Source of the DNA: Tenacibaculum ovolyticum DSM 18103
GTDB lineage: Bacteria > Bacteroidota > Bacteroidia > Flavobacteriales > Flavobacteriaceae
Reading direction: 5' to 3'
Length of the DNA stretch: 64,000 bases
Assembly (NCBI RefSeq): GCF_000430545.1
Contig: NZ_KE387164.1
Location: forward strand, 32,807 to 96,806
Position 1 is the stretch's first letter, and each line of letters opens with the position of its first letter. The notes below the pieces were generated by a model, which was not told the origin of the DNA, ran no database searches, and was given only the letters and a program-made list of their open reading frames with translations. Below are positions 46,158-55,284 of the stretch, piece after piece. A program made the translations under genes and the position numbers.

Positions 46158-46418
46158 ATGGCTCATAAAAAAGGTGTCGGTAGTTCGAAGAATGGTAGAG
46201 AATCAGAATCGAAACGACTAGGAGTAAAGATTTTTGGAGGACAAGCTGCAATTGCAGGTAATATAATTGTTCGTCAAAGAGGAACAACTCACAACCCAGG
46301 TGAAAATGTTTACATGGGTAAAGATCATACTTTACATGCTAAAGTTGATGGTGTAGTTGAGTTTAGAAAGAAAAGAGATAACAGATCATATGTTTCTGTA
46401 ACTCCTTTCGAAGCTTAA
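46158..46418 (+). CDS. rpmA: 50S ribosomal protein L27
   Basis: The 86-residue protein has [20 protein letters not shown] at the N-terminus, near the peptidyl-transferase centre, and [20 protein letters not shown]. The N-terminus begins directly with AHKKG, so no Firmicutes-type cleaved prosequence is present. Confidence 0.97.
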   Translation: MAHKKGVGSSKNGRESESKRLGVKIFGGQAAIAGNIIVRQRGTTHNPGENVYMGKDHTLHAKVDGVVEFRKKRDNRSYVSVTPFEA

Positions 46419-46438
46419 TAAAAATATTTTATTAAATT

Positions 46439-46470
46439 AAAAGCTTAAACAATTTATTGTTTAAGCTTTT
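46439..46470 (+). terminator. Terminator of rplU-rpmA
   Basis: The stem AAAAGCTTAAACAA with its complement and loop TTTA is followed by further T bases. Confidence 0.88.
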
Positions 46471-46474
46471 TTTT

Positions 46475-46672
46475 ATGTCTTTAAATTAAATAATATTTAA
46501 GAGTCAGTAAGTGGTTATTAAGGTTTGTAAGTGTTGTGCATTGGGGCTTTGTAGGTAGAGTGCTATTTTATTTGTTTGAATAGCATTTAGGCTTTTAACG
46601 TTAAACGTGTTTGTTGGCAAGTGGCTAGAGTTTGTAGTCTAATATTTATCAATTAAACTTCTAAAATTATTA
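46475..46672. other. Intergenic stretch with unexplained dyads
   Basis: No ORF of note is present. Visible are an 8-bp dyad GTGCTATT/AATAGCAT at about 46559-46586 and the perfect 12-bp palindrome TTTAACGTTAAA at 46594-46605. The strand is unusually G-rich for the window (GGTTTGTAAGTG, GGGGCTTTGTAGG), so an RNA is possible, but no promoter or terminator supports one. Confidence 0.3.
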
Positions 46673-46674
46673 TA

Positions 46675-46766
46675 AAATAAAAAAGCATTACTAGAAGTAA
46701 TGCTTTTTTTAATATCATTATTGAATAATTCCCCAATTTATCAATATGATTCCCCTTGTGTATTAT
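46675..46766 (-). ncRNA. Putative small RNA beside the LytTR system (GGGG-loop type)
   Basis: On the minus strand a CATATTTG element (46771-46778, one mismatch to TAnnTTTG) is followed by AAGGGGAATC, then a hairpin whose lower stem is ATCATATTGA/TCAATAATGAT (one bulge) and whose top is AATT-GGGG-AATT. A terminator with stem GCATTACT/AGTAATGC at 46681-46707 and a T-tract follows. The plan matches the array at 1-707: GGGG in the apical loop over a 4-bp A/T stem, with direct repeats upstream. The strength of the terminator in both directions also allows it to act for plus-strand reads. Confidence 0.58.
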
Positions 46767-46805
46767 ACTGCAAATATGCGTCTAAAATATATTTTATTAA
46801 ACTAC

Positions 46806-46837
46806 TTATGTGTAAACAGTATGGAATTATGTATAAA
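46806..46837. promoter_or_regulatory. Direct repeats, probable LytTR binding site
   Basis: TTATGTGTAAA (46806-46816) and TTATGTATAAA (46827-46837) are 21 bp apart, the spacing known for LytTR-domain regulators such as AgrA. The site lies 27 bp from the small-RNA promoter element and about 115 bp upstream of the LytTR regulator gene, so it could serve both directions. Confidence 0.55.
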
Positions 46838-46927
46838 TGGTTCTTGTTTTCTTTTTTTAGGTTAATTTAAGGTTACTATAGTGTTTGAAGTGGCTTTTTT
46901 AGATTTTAATTTTACGTTAATATCAGT

Positions 46928-46935
46928 TACATTTG
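46928..46935 (+). promoter_or_regulatory. Promoter element of the LytTR operon
   Basis: TACATTTG matches TAnnTTTG and lies 16 bp before the regulator ATG; no -33 TTG is seen at 19-21 bp. Confidence 0.55.
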
Positions 46936-46951
46936 ATATAAATCGAACTTT

Positions 46952-47686
46952 ATGTTAAAAGCTGTAATCGTAGATGATGAACCAAAAGCCATACAAGGTC
47001 TATCTTGGGAGTTATCTAATTTTAATAATGATTTAGAAATCATACAAACATTTACAGTAGCTGAAGAGGCTATTAAATATATTAATGAGAATTCTATTGA
47101 TTGTCTTTTTTTAGATATTGAGATGCCAACAATGGATGGTTTTCAGCTACTTGAAAAGTTAGATAGAAAAGACTTTGCTGTAGTTATTACTACAGCTTAT
47201 AATGAATATGCTATTAAGGCATTAAAAAGCGAAGCGATTGATTACCTTTTAAAACCTATTGATTCTGACGATTTAGAAGAAACGCTTGGTAGAGTTAAAA
47301 ATCATTATATTAAAAATAATAATAATGAGAAGTTTGAAAAAATACTATCAAATTTTAACGAGAAGTTTAATAGGAAGAAAATAACTATAAATACAGATGG
47401 GAAACTTGTTTTTTTAGAACAATCAGAAATTTTATTTGTAGAGTCTGATGGTAATTATTGTTCAATACATATTATTAACAATAAAAAAATTGTTGTAACA
47501 AAAAAACTTAAGGAGATAAATCAATTACTGCCCGAAGATCATTTTTTTAGAATCCATAATTCATTTATTATTAATTTAAATAAGATTAAAGAATTTTTAA
47601 AATCAGATGGTTATGTTATCTTAGAGGATAACCATAAAATACCTGTTTCACGCCAACGGAAATCTGATTTCTTAGAAAAATTTTAA
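46952..47686 (+). CDS. LytTR-family response regulator
   Basis: The 244-residue protein has a receiver domain (about 1-120) with D8/D9, phospho-acceptor D55 in CLFLDIEMPTMDG, T about 80 and K about 101. A LytTR DNA-binding domain (about 140-244) follows, with LFVESDGNYCSIHI and FFRIHNSFIINLNKIKEF. LytTR domains bind pairs of direct repeats about 21 bp apart; such a pair lies in the upstream region. It is followed after 3 bp by its kinase. Confidence 0.94.
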   Translation: MLKAVIVDDEPKAIQGLSWELSNFNNDLEIIQTFTVAEEAIKYINENSIDCLFLDIEMPTMDGFQLLEKLDRKDFAVVITTAYNEYAIKALKSEAIDYLLKPIDSDDLEETLGRVKNHYIKNNNNEKFEKILSNFNEKFNRKKITINTDGKLVFLEQSEILFVESDGNYCSIHIINNKKIVVTKKLKEINQLLPEDHFFRIHNSFIINLNKIKEFLKSDGYVILEDNHKIPVSRQRKSDFLEKF

Positions 47687-47689
47687 AAA

Positions 47690-49603
47690 ATGAAAACTTT
47701 CTTAATAGCAATTGTTTCTTTAATAATTACAGGTACCTGTTTTTCACAAAAAAATGTTGATAGTTTAATTATAAACGCATTAGAAAATAAAGAGCTTGAT
47801 TACTATAAACTTCAAAAGTATTTTAAAAGAAATCAATTTACAGATAAGCAAATCAACTTACTATTAGTTAATAGTGGAAAGAATGAGTATTATTTAGGGG
47901 AAATTTTTGCTAAAAATTTAAAAGGAAGGTTATTAAGAAAGTCTAAAGAATATGACATCGCTGTAGATCTTTATAGAGAGGCGTTAGCGCTTTCAATTAA
48001 AGCAAAGAGTAAAGAGGCGGAAGTTGTAACATTAAACCAGCTAGGGATCATTTATCAGCGACAAGATAAAATTAGAATGGCATTAAACTATCATCAGTCG
48101 GCTTTAAGTATTATATCTAAAATAGAGGATCCTAGTGATTCTTTTAAGATTAGTAAAATTATTTCGATTAATAGTTTAGGTAATATTTATTTAAGTTTAA
48201 AACAATATGAAAGAGCTCTAAATAAGTTTAATGAATCAATTGCAATACAATTAGAGCTAAACCATGTTAAGGGATTAGCTATTAATAATCAAAATATTGG
48301 GTTTGCTTATAAAAATATTGGGTATTTAGACTTAGCTTTAGGTAGTTATCAAAAAGCATTAAGATATAATACGGTAAATAAAGATAAATTAGGGGAAGTA
48401 ATTTGTCATAATAATATTTCTGATATTTTAATAAAAAAGGGTAGGTATGAAGATGCTTATAAATCTATTATAAAAGTAGTTGACATTGCAGAAAAAATAG
48501 GAAGTAATTATCATTTATCTGAGACTTATAATACATTAGGGCTGGTTTTTTTAAAAATGAATAAGCTAGAGGAATCTCAGATTTATTTGGAAAAATCCCT
48601 CGAAATTGGGTTAGAAAAGAATACTTCATTAAGCTTAGGTAGGTCATATAGTTATATGTCTGAATTATATATAAAAAAGGAAGATTATAATAAAGCTTTA
48701 ATATTTTACAAAAAGTCTATTGAAATAGAAAAAAAAGCATTTACAAATAAGAATATTCGTTATGTAAATAGTCTTATTAGTGTGTATGATACTGAGGTTA
48801 TTAGTAATAAAATAAAAAATTTAGCAAGAGAAAATGAAATAGCTAAATTAAAATTAACAAGAAATCGTAATATTTTAATCATTGCGTTGATTTCAATAGC
48901 TTTATTTGGAGTGTTATTATATTCAGTTTATAGACAGCGTTTATTAAAAAATGACAAACAAATCTTGCTTTTAGAGCAAGAAGCTTTAAGGATTCAGATG
49001 AATCCACATTTTGTGTTTAATGCATTGAATTCTATTAAGTTATATATTATTAATAATGAGCAAAAAAATGCGGTTCATTACTTGAATAAATTTTCTAAGT
49101 TAATCCGAAATATATTAGAGTCTACTACGGTAAAAGAGGTGACTCTTGCAGAGGAACTTAAAACAATGAACTTGTATATGAGTATTGAAAACATACGTTT
49201 TTCAAACGAAATAAGTTATAGAGAAATTTTAGATGAAAATTTGAGTTCAGAAACAATTAAAGTACCTCCGTTAATTTTGCAACCTTTTTTAGAAAATTCG
49301 ATTTGGCATGGATTGTCTTCAAAAAAAGGAGAAAAAAAAGTTCAATTATCTGTTAATAAAATTTCAGATGAATTTATTCAGATTAATATAGAAGATAATG
49401 GTATAGGACGTAAACAGGCCTTTATAATTAAAAGCAATAAGTCGTTAAATAGAAAATCTATAGGTATTGATTTAACTAAAGAGAGATTAAAGAATTTTTC
49501 TACACAGTTTCAAAATAACTATTCATTAGTTTATACCGATTTAGTTGATGAGAGTGGAGATGTAGAAGGAACAAGGGTGTCTTTGAAAATACCAATAATT
49601 TAA
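47690..49603 (+). CDS. TPR-containing sensor histidine kinase (LytS/His_kinase type)
   Basis: The 637-residue protein has a signal peptide (about 1-19), about six to eight TPR repeats (for example EVVTLNQLGIIYQRQDKIRM and ETYNTLGLVFLKMNKLEESQ; about 60-365), one membrane helix (about 397-417) and a His_kinase domain with H440 in MNPHFVFNALNSI. The ATPase part has PLILQPFLENSIWHGL and IEDNGIGR. Its stop codon overlaps that of convergent dinB. Confidence 0.92.
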   Translation: MKTFLIAIVSLIITGTCFSQKNVDSLIINALENKELDYYKLQKYFKRNQFTDKQINLLLVNSGKNEYYLGEIFAKNLKGRLLRKSKEYDIAVDLYREALALSIKAKSKEAEVVTLNQLGIIYQRQDKIRMALNYHQSALSIISKIEDPSDSFKISKIISINSLGNIYLSLKQYERALNKFNESIAIQLELNHVKGLAINNQNIGFAYKNIGYLDLALGSYQKALRYNTVNKDKLGEVICHNNISDILIKKGRYEDAYKSIIKVVDIAEKIGSNYHLSETYNTLGLVFLKMNKLEESQIYLEKSLEIGLEKNTSLSLGRSYSYMSELYIKKEDYNKALIFYKKSIEIEKKAFTNKNIRYVNSLISVYDTEVISNKIKNLARENEIAKLKLTRNRNILIIALISIALFGVLLYSVYRQRLLKNDKQILLLEQEALRIQMNPHFVFNALNSIKLYIINNEQKNAVHYLNKFSKLIRNILESTTVKEVTLAEELKTMNLYMSIENIRFSNEISYREILDENLSSETIKVPPLILQPFLENSIWHGLSSKKGEKKVQLSVNKISDEFIQINIEDNGIGRKQAFIIKSNKSLNRKSIGIDLTKERLKNFSTQFQNNYSLVYTDLVDESGDVEGTRVSLKIPII

Positions 49604-50682
49604 AATTTAAATTTTAATTGTACCCAAATCGGTTCTTTTTTTTCGGTATCTAAATTGCTAAAAGATATACCTAGAAGTCTAACGGAATTTTTTAATGATT
49701 CCTGAAATAAGAGATCTTTAATAATTGGGTAAAATGCTTCTTTTTCTTGAATGTAATGGTTAATCGTTTTGCTTCTGGTTTGTTGAGTGAAATCGCTATA
49801 TTTTATTTTTAAAGTAATGGTTTTTCCTTTAGTATTGGATTTTTTCATTCTTTGCTCTAGTTCATTAGCAATTCCATCAAGTCGTTCTAGCATGAAAATT
49901 TCAGAAGATAAATTTTCATTAAAGGTAGTTTCTGCTGCAATTGACTTTCTAACACGATTTGGTTTTACTTTACTATTGTGAATTCCTCTTACAATATTGT
50001 AATAATGTAAACCTGATTTACCGAATAGAAGAGATAGTTCATCTAGTGATTTTTTCTTTAAATCTAAGCCTGTAAAGATGCCTAAATTATACATTTTAGC
50101 AGCAGTAACTTTACCAACACCATAAAATTTATTTACAGAAAGCTGTTCTAAAAAAGGGATTACTTCATTAGGGTTAATTGTTTTTTGACCATTAGGCTTG
50201 TTAATGTCAGAGGCAACTTTAGCTATAAATTTATTTATTGATATTCCGGCAGAGGCTCTTAGTTTTAATTCATCCCATATGCGTTGACGGATTTCTTGTG
50301 CAATTAAACTAGCTGATAGGTTGCTTTTTTTATTTTCGGTAACATCTAGGTATGCTTCATCTAAAGAAAGCGGTTCAACTAAATCGGTATAATCATAAAA
50401 TATAGCTCTGATTTTAGAGGATATTTCTTTGTAGCGATGAAATCTAGGAGGAACAAAAATTAAATGTGGGCACTTTTGTTTTGCTAATGCTCCACTCATT
50501 GCCGATTTTACGCCAAATTTACGAGCTTCATAACTAGCAGCAGAAACTACACCACGTACTTCATTACCACCAACAGCAAGAGGTTTATTTCTTAAGCTGG
50601 GGTCATCTAATTGCTCTACCGAGGCATAAAAGGCATCCATGTCAACATGAATAATTTTTCGATAAGGCGGTTGTGGTTCCAT
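49600..50682 (-). CDS. dinB: DNA polymerase IV
   Basis: DinB is a Y-family polymerase for translesion synthesis. The 360-residue protein has the catalytic IIHVDMDAFYASVEQ (about 9-23) and PLSLDEAYLDVT (about 103-114), HhH region KFYGVGKVTAAKMYNLGI and the little finger domain. The C-terminus ends VQLKFKF without an obvious QLxLF clamp motif, though IWVQLKFKF may serve. Confidence 0.95.
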   Translation of the reverse strand: MEPQPPYRKIIHVDMDAFYASVEQLDDPSLRNKPLAVGGNEVRGVVSAASYEARKFGVKSAMSGALAKQKCPHLIFVPPRFHRYKEISSKIRAIFYDYTDLVEPLSLDEAYLDVTENKKSNLSASLIAQEIRQRIWDELKLRASAGISINKFIAKVASDINKPNGQKTINPNEVIPFLEQLSVNKFYGVGKVTAAKMYNLGIFTGLDLKKKSLDELSLLFGKSGLHYYNIVRGIHNSKVKPNRVRKSIAAETTFNENLSSEIFMLERLDGIANELEQRMKKSNTKGKTITLKIKYSDFTQQTRSKTINHYIQEKEAFYPIIKDLLFQESLKNSVRLLGISFSNLDTEKKEPIWVQLKFKF

Positions 50683-50696
50683 TGGTTAAAAATAAA

Positions 50697-50723
50697 AAAA
50701 AGCGCTCTCTTAGAGCGCTTTTT
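50697..50723. terminator. Terminator between ferredoxin and dinB
   Basis: The stem AAAAGCGCTCT with its complement and loop CTT, flanked by A7 and T5 runs, closes the trhO-trhP-ferredoxin operon before dinB. Confidence 0.87.
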
Positions 50724-50734
50724 AAAGTAGTAAA

Positions 50735-50965
50735 TTATAATTGTTTTACTTCAATGATTTTAACAGGACAAGCTTTTTTTGCTTCGAGTGAGGTTTCAAA
50801 AATAGTGTCATCGTGTGTTTTTATGGTAAAAAAACCTTTTTTTTCAGTTGCATGTAGTAACACTGATTTTCCGTCTTTTTTAGACATTTGAAATTGAGCT
50901 GGTGCTACTTCAACACAGTAATTACAACCAATACATTTGTTTCTTTGTAGGGTAATTACAATCAT
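50735..50965 (-). CDS. Single-cluster 4Fe-4S ferredoxin
   Basis: The 76-residue protein has a Cys set CIGCNYC (about 11-17) plus a distant ACPV (about 64-67), enough for one [4Fe-4S] cluster; the second cluster site of 2[4Fe-4S] ferredoxins is lost. The ATG shares one base with the stop of trhP, implying coupled synthesis. It is a good candidate for the electron donor of TrhP (inference). Confidence 0.85.
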   Translation of the reverse strand: MIVITLQRNKCIGCNYCVEVAPAQFQMSKKDGKSVLLHATEKKGFFTIKTHDDTIFETSLEAKKACPVKIIEVKQL

Positions 50966-52212
50966 TAGTTTTTAGAAAATTCTGTTTTCACAATTTTATA
51001 TAATTTATCTGAAGGGCGAATTTTGAAATCTAATTTCATCGTTACTTCGTCTCCTTTCGATGCTATTTGGGCTTCTTTGTCGTTTACAAACATATTTTTC
51101 AGCTCCATTTCTTTAGCTCCTGTTGTTGGGCCTGTAATTAAAATAGTATCACCAATAGTTAAGTCGTACGCTTCAATTTTAAACTCGCCAATTTCTGCCT
51201 TAGAAAAATAATGAACACCTTTACCTAAATATACTTTTTTCTGTGTAGCATGTGATCCTGGTTCCTTACTCCATTCACCTAGTTTTTGCCCTAAGTAATA
51301 CCCGTTCCAAAAACCACGATTATAAACCTTTTCGAGTTCTAGCATCCAAGAAATTACTTTATCTTTATCGTAAGTTCCATTAGCCAAGCTATCAATAGCA
51401 TCTCTATAACATTTAATTACTTTAGCTACATATTCTGGAGCACGACCTCTTCCTTCAATTTTTAATACTTTAATATCTGCATCTGCAACTTGATCTAAAA
51501 AATCAATAGTACATAAATCTTTAGGAGACATTATATACTCATTGTCTAATTCCATTTCAAAACCAGATTCTTGATCGATTACGGTATATTTTTTACGACA
51601 ATTTTGTTTACAAGCACCTCGATTTGCGGATGAATTATGTGAGTGTAAGCTCATGTAGCACTTTCCTGAAACAGCCATACATAAAGCACCGTGACCAAAA
51701 ATTTCGACTTCTAATAGTCGTCCAGAAGGTCCTTTTATTTCTTCTTTTTCAATCTGTTCAGTAATCTTTTTTACTTGACGTAAACTTAATTCTCTACTTA
51801 ATACAATTGTATCAGCAAACATTGCATAAAACTTTGCTGTTTCAATATTCGTAATGTTAATTTGAGTAGAGATATGAACTTCCATTTCTTCTGACCGTGC
51901 TATAGAAATGACAGCCTGATCCATTGCTATTACAGCGGTAATATTAGCTTGTTTTGCTCTTTTTATTAAAGTTTTTACAATTGATAAGTCATGATCATAT
52001 ACAATTGTATTTAAAGTTAAGTAGGTTCTAACATTTTTTTTAGCACAGCGTTCCGAAATTTCTTCTAAATCATCTAAAGTGAAATTAACTGTGGCTCTAG
52101 CTCGCATATTTAATTGTTCGACGCCGAAATATATTGAATCACAACCGTTGTCTAAAGCAGCCTGTAATGATTCAAAATTACCAGCTGGCGCCATTAGTTC
52201 AATCTTCTGCAT
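50965..52212 (-). CDS. trhP: U32-family tRNA hydroxylation protein TrhP
   Basis: The 415-residue protein is a U32 'peptidase' family member: MAPAGNFESLQAALDNGCDS, the conserved EVEIFGHGALCMAVSGKCYM (about 184-203) and the Cys set CYMS...RGACKQNCRKKY that binds an iron-sulfur cluster. The form with a C-terminal beta-barrel and its neighbour TrhO point to TrhP/YegQ, which makes 5-hydroxyuridine at position 34 of tRNA with prephenate. RlhA (23S rRNA) is the main alternative. It lies 4 bp after trhO. Confidence 0.87.
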   Translation of the reverse strand: MQKIELMAPAGNFESLQAALDNGCDSIYFGVEQLNMRARATVNFTLDDLEEISERCAKKNVRTYLTLNTIVYDHDLSIVKTLIKRAKQANITAVIAMDQAVISIARSEEMEVHISTQINITNIETAKFYAMFADTIVLSRELSLRQVKKITEQIEKEEIKGPSGRLLEVEIFGHGALCMAVSGKCYMSLHSHNSSANRGACKQNCRKKYTVIDQESGFEMELDNEYIMSPKDLCTIDFLDQVADADIKVLKIEGRGRAPEYVAKVIKCYRDAIDSLANGTYDKDKVISWMLELEKVYNRGFWNGYYLGQKLGEWSKEPGSHATQKKVYLGKGVHYFSKAEIGEFKIEAYDLTIGDTILITGPTTGAKEMELKNMFVNDKEAQIASKGDEVTMKLDFKIRPSDKLYKIVKTEFSKN

Positions 52213-52216
52213 GTGT

Positions 52217-53248
52217 TTATTTTTTAAACTTTAATGCTTCAGATCTCCCTTTTTTAAAAATCTTGTTGCTATTTCCTTTACCTCTACGTAGTTCTTTTTG
52301 TTCTTCAAAAGGTAACGCAGCTATTTCCTTGCATTCATCAGAACAACAAGTGTTCATTTTTTCAGAACAAGATGTACACTGAATAAACAAAAGATGACAA
52401 GCCTGATTATCACAATTTACGTGATCATCACAAGGCTCCCCACATTGATGGCAGTTAGAAACTACATGGTCGGTAATACGTTCTGCTCTTCGGTGATCGA
52501 AAACAAAATTTTTACCAATAAACTTATTTTCAATATCCTCAGATTTTACTTGGCGAGTATATTCTATGATCCCTCCCTCTAACTGAAAAACATTTTTAAA
52601 ACCTTTATGTTTGTAGTAGGCAGAGGCCTTTTCGCAACGAATTCCACCAGTGCAATACATTAATAAGTTTTTATCTTCTTTATTGTCTTTTAAATCTTCC
52701 TCGATAATATCTAAAGAATCACGAAATGTATCTACATCAGGGGTTACAGCTCCATCAAAATGGCCGATTTCGCTTTCGTAATGATTACGCATATCTACAC
52801 AAATTGTGTTTGGATCTGCTAACATATCGTTAAATTCTTTTGCATTTAAATGAACTCCTTTATTGGTAACATCAAATGTGTCATCATTTAATCCATCAGC
52901 AACAATCTTGTTACGAACCTTTACTTTTAGTTTTAAAAATGATTTATTGTCTTGCTCAACAGCAACATTTAAACGAATGTCTTTTAAAAAAGAAATTGCA
53001 TCTAATTGTTCTTTTAGTTTTAAAAAAAATTCTGCGGGTACAGATATTTGAGCATTTATTCCTTCGTGTGAAACATAAGTACGTCCTAATACTTCTAAAG
53101 CGTTCCATTCTAGGAATAATTTATTTCTAAATAAAGTTGGGTTTTCTATCTTAAAGTATTGATAGAATGAAATAGTTAAACGATCCTTTCCGGCTTCGTC
53201 AATTAATGCAGCGCGTTCTTTTGCGCTTAACTTGTTGTACAGTTGCAT
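52217..53248 (-). CDS. trhO: tRNA uridine(34) hydroxylase TrhO (rhodanese-fold)
   Basis: TrhO (YceA) makes 5-hydroxyuridine at tRNA position 34 using oxygen. The 343-residue protein has an N-terminal acylphosphatase-like domain (about 20-115), a rhodanese domain with active-site Cys in YCTGGIRCEKA (about 198-208), and a Cys-rich C-terminus (CHQCGEPCDDHVNC, CTSCSEKMNTCC) that likely binds zinc. It is the first gene of the operon with trhP and ferredoxin. Confidence 0.93.
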   Translation of the reverse strand: MQLYNKLSAKERAALIDEAGKDRLTISFYQYFKIENPTLFRNKLFLEWNALEVLGRTYVSHEGINAQISVPAEFFLKLKEQLDAISFLKDIRLNVAVEQDNKSFLKLKVKVRNKIVADGLNDDTFDVTNKGVHLNAKEFNDMLADPNTICVDMRNHYESEIGHFDGAVTPDVDTFRDSLDIIEEDLKDNKEDKNLLMYCTGGIRCEKASAYYKHKGFKNVFQLEGGIIEYTRQVKSEDIENKFIGKNFVFDHRRAERITDHVVSNCHQCGEPCDDHVNCDNQACHLLFIQCTSCSEKMNTCCSDECKEIAALPFEEQKELRRGKGNSNKIFKKGRSEALKFKK

Positions 53249-53302
53249 GCTATACTTTTTTTAAGTTATACAAAATGTTACGATTTTATCTGAAAATCGA
53301 TG

Positions 53303-53310
53303 CAAATGTA
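53303..53310 (-). promoter_or_regulatory. Promoter element of trhO-trhP
   Basis: TACATTTG on the minus strand lies 54 bp before the trhO start; no clear -33 box is seen. Confidence 0.55.
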
Positions 53311-53474
53311 CTGATTTTTTGAGGTTTAATGTTTAAAACAATACTTTTTGCTTTAATTTGATGATTTTTTCAATTTTAGTTAAAGTTTTCACTAAAAAGA
53401 GATGCAACCAATTCTTTTTTTTAAATCTTTGTAACAGTTAAATAAATATTTTCACATCATAAAATAAATAAAAA

Positions 53475-54464
53475 ATGAGAGTAGCAGTCGTTGGAGCTAC
53501 CGGAATGGTAGGTAATGTAATGTTACAAGTATTAGCGGAACGTAATTTTTCTATAACAGAGTTAATTCCTGTAGCATCAGAGCGTTCAGTTGGAAAACAA
53601 ATTGAGTATAAAGGAACAAATTATACTATTGTAGGTTTAGAAACAGCGGTTTCTATGAAACCAGATATTGCTTTATTTTCAGCAGGAGGTGAAACATCAT
53701 TAGAATGGGCTCCAAAATTTGCTGAAGTTGGTACTACGGTAATAGATAATTCATCTGCATGGAGAATGGATACAACTAAGAAATTAGTGGTTCCAGAAAT
53801 TAATGGAAGTGTTTTAACTAAAGAAGATAAAATTATAGCAAACCCAAACTGTTCTACAATTCAACTAGTAATGGCGTTAGGTCCGTTACATAATGAATAT
53901 AAAATGAAACGGGTAGTAATTTCAACTTATCAGTCAGTTTCAGGAACAGGTGTTAAAGCTGTTCAGCAATTAGATAACGAAGAAGCTGGAATTGAAGGAG
54001 AAATGGTATATCCTCATCCAATAGGAAGAAATGCTTTACCACATTGTGATGTGTTTTTAGAAAATGGATACACTAAAGAAGAAATGAAACTGGTAAAAGA
54101 ACCAAAGAAAATCTTAGGTGATGATTCTTTCTCTGTAACAGCTACAGCTGTTAGAATACCCACAGCAGGTGGACATTCAGAAGCAGTAAATGTTCAATTT
54201 GAGAACGATTTTGATTTAAATAAAGTACGTGAGTTGTTAGGTAAAACGGATGGTGTTATTGTACAAGACAATGTACAAGAGAATGTATATCCTATGCCAA
54301 TTCTAGCACACAATAAAGATGAAGTTTTTGTAGGTAGAATTAGAAGGGATGAATCTCAACCAAATACTTTAAATATGTGGATTGTTGCTGATAATTTACG
54401 TAAAGGAGCAGCAACAAATACGATACAAATTGCTGAGTATTTAGTTGCTAATAGTTTGGTTTAA
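53475..54464 (+). CDS. asd: Aspartate-semialdehyde dehydrogenase
   Basis: The enzyme reduces aspartyl phosphate to the semialdehyde for Lys, Met and Thr synthesis and for cell-wall precursors. The 329-residue protein has the NADP motif VVGATGMVGNVM (about 4-15), the catalytic Cys in NPNCSTIQ (about 132-139), and RIPTAGGHSEAV with the catalytic His. It is monocistronic with a terminator. Confidence 0.97.
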   Translation: MRVAVVGATGMVGNVMLQVLAERNFSITELIPVASERSVGKQIEYKGTNYTIVGLETAVSMKPDIALFSAGGETSLEWAPKFAEVGTTVIDNSSAWRMDTTKKLVVPEINGSVLTKEDKIIANPNCSTIQLVMALGPLHNEYKMKRVVISTYQSVSGTGVKAVQQLDNEEAGIEGEMVYPHPIGRNALPHCDVFLENGYTKEEMKLVKEPKKILGDDSFSVTATAVRIPTAGGHSEAVNVQFENDFDLNKVRELLGKTDGVIVQDNVQENVYPMPILAHNKDEVFVGRIRRDESQPNTLNMWIVADNLRKGAATNTIQIAEYLVANSLV

Positions 54465-54498
54465 AAAAAATATTATAACGTTAGAAACTATATTAATA

Positions 54499-54526
54499 AA
54501 ATCCTGTGCTAATTGGCATGGGATTT
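54499..54526 (+). terminator. Terminator after asd
   Basis: AAATCCTGTGC pairs with GCATGGGATTT (two wobbles) and is followed by T4-5; the HD gene starts 15 bp later. Confidence 0.72.
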
Positions 54527-54541
54527 TTTTATTTTTGAAGA

Positions 54542-55198
54542 ATGATGGATAAAGAGCAAATAATAAATAGTACGAAAACGTTCGTAAAAGAAACACTAAA
54601 AGGAGCAGAAGGAGGCCATGATTACTTTCATATAGAAAGAGTATATAAAAATGCGATGTTAATTGCTAAGAATGAAAAAGTAGATGGTTTTGTTGTAGCT
54701 TTAGGAGCATTGTTACATGACATAGCAGATAGTAAGTTTTATGAAGGAGATGAAACTGTTGGACCTAAAAAAGCGCGTTATTTTTTAGAGAGTGAAAGTG
54801 TTAGTGAAGCTGTGATTATTCATATTGAAAATATAATTAAAAATATATCTTTTAAAGGTGGTAATTTTAAGCAAGAGTTTAATTCATTAGAATTAGATGT
54901 TATTCAAGATGCAGATAGGTTAGATGCAATTGGAGCAATAGGAATTGCACGTTGCTTTAATTATGGAGGGTTTAAAAATAGAGAATTATACAATCCTGAT
55001 ATTCCTCCAAAATTGAATATGACCAAGGAAGAGTATAAAAATTCTACAGCTCCTACTTTAAATCATTTTTATGAAAAACTGTTATTATTAAAAGATAAAT
55101 TTAATACTAATACAGGAAAAGAGCTTGCAAAACAGCGACATGAATTTATGGAGGATTTTGTAAATAAATTCCTTGATGAATACAATGGGGTTAATTAA
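54542..55198 (+). CDS. HD-domain phosphohydrolase
   Basis: The 218-residue protein has the HD metal set: H in GGHDYFHIERV (about 25-35), HD in GALLHDIADSKF (about 58-69), and D in DVIQDADRLDAIGAIGIARC (about 118-137). This is the YedJ-type group of HD hydrolases with unknown physiological substrates, likely nucleotides. The second Met at 54545 could be the true start. Confidence 0.9.
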   Translation: MMDKEQIINSTKTFVKETLKGAEGGHDYFHIERVYKNAMLIAKNEKVDGFVVALGALLHDIADSKFYEGDETVGPKKARYFLESESVSEAVIIHIENIIKNISFKGGNFKQEFNSLELDVIQDADRLDAIGAIGIARCFNYGGFKNRELYNPDIPPKLNMTKEEYKNSTAPTLNHFYEKLLLLKDKFNTNTGKELAKQRHEFMEDFVNKFLDEYNGVN

Positions 55199-55284
55199 TT
55201 GTTTTTCTGATGATTATGTAATTTTATCTTTTTTTGTTTAAAATATTTTCAGTAAAACCTAGTGTTTGTTGAATTTTAATGATA

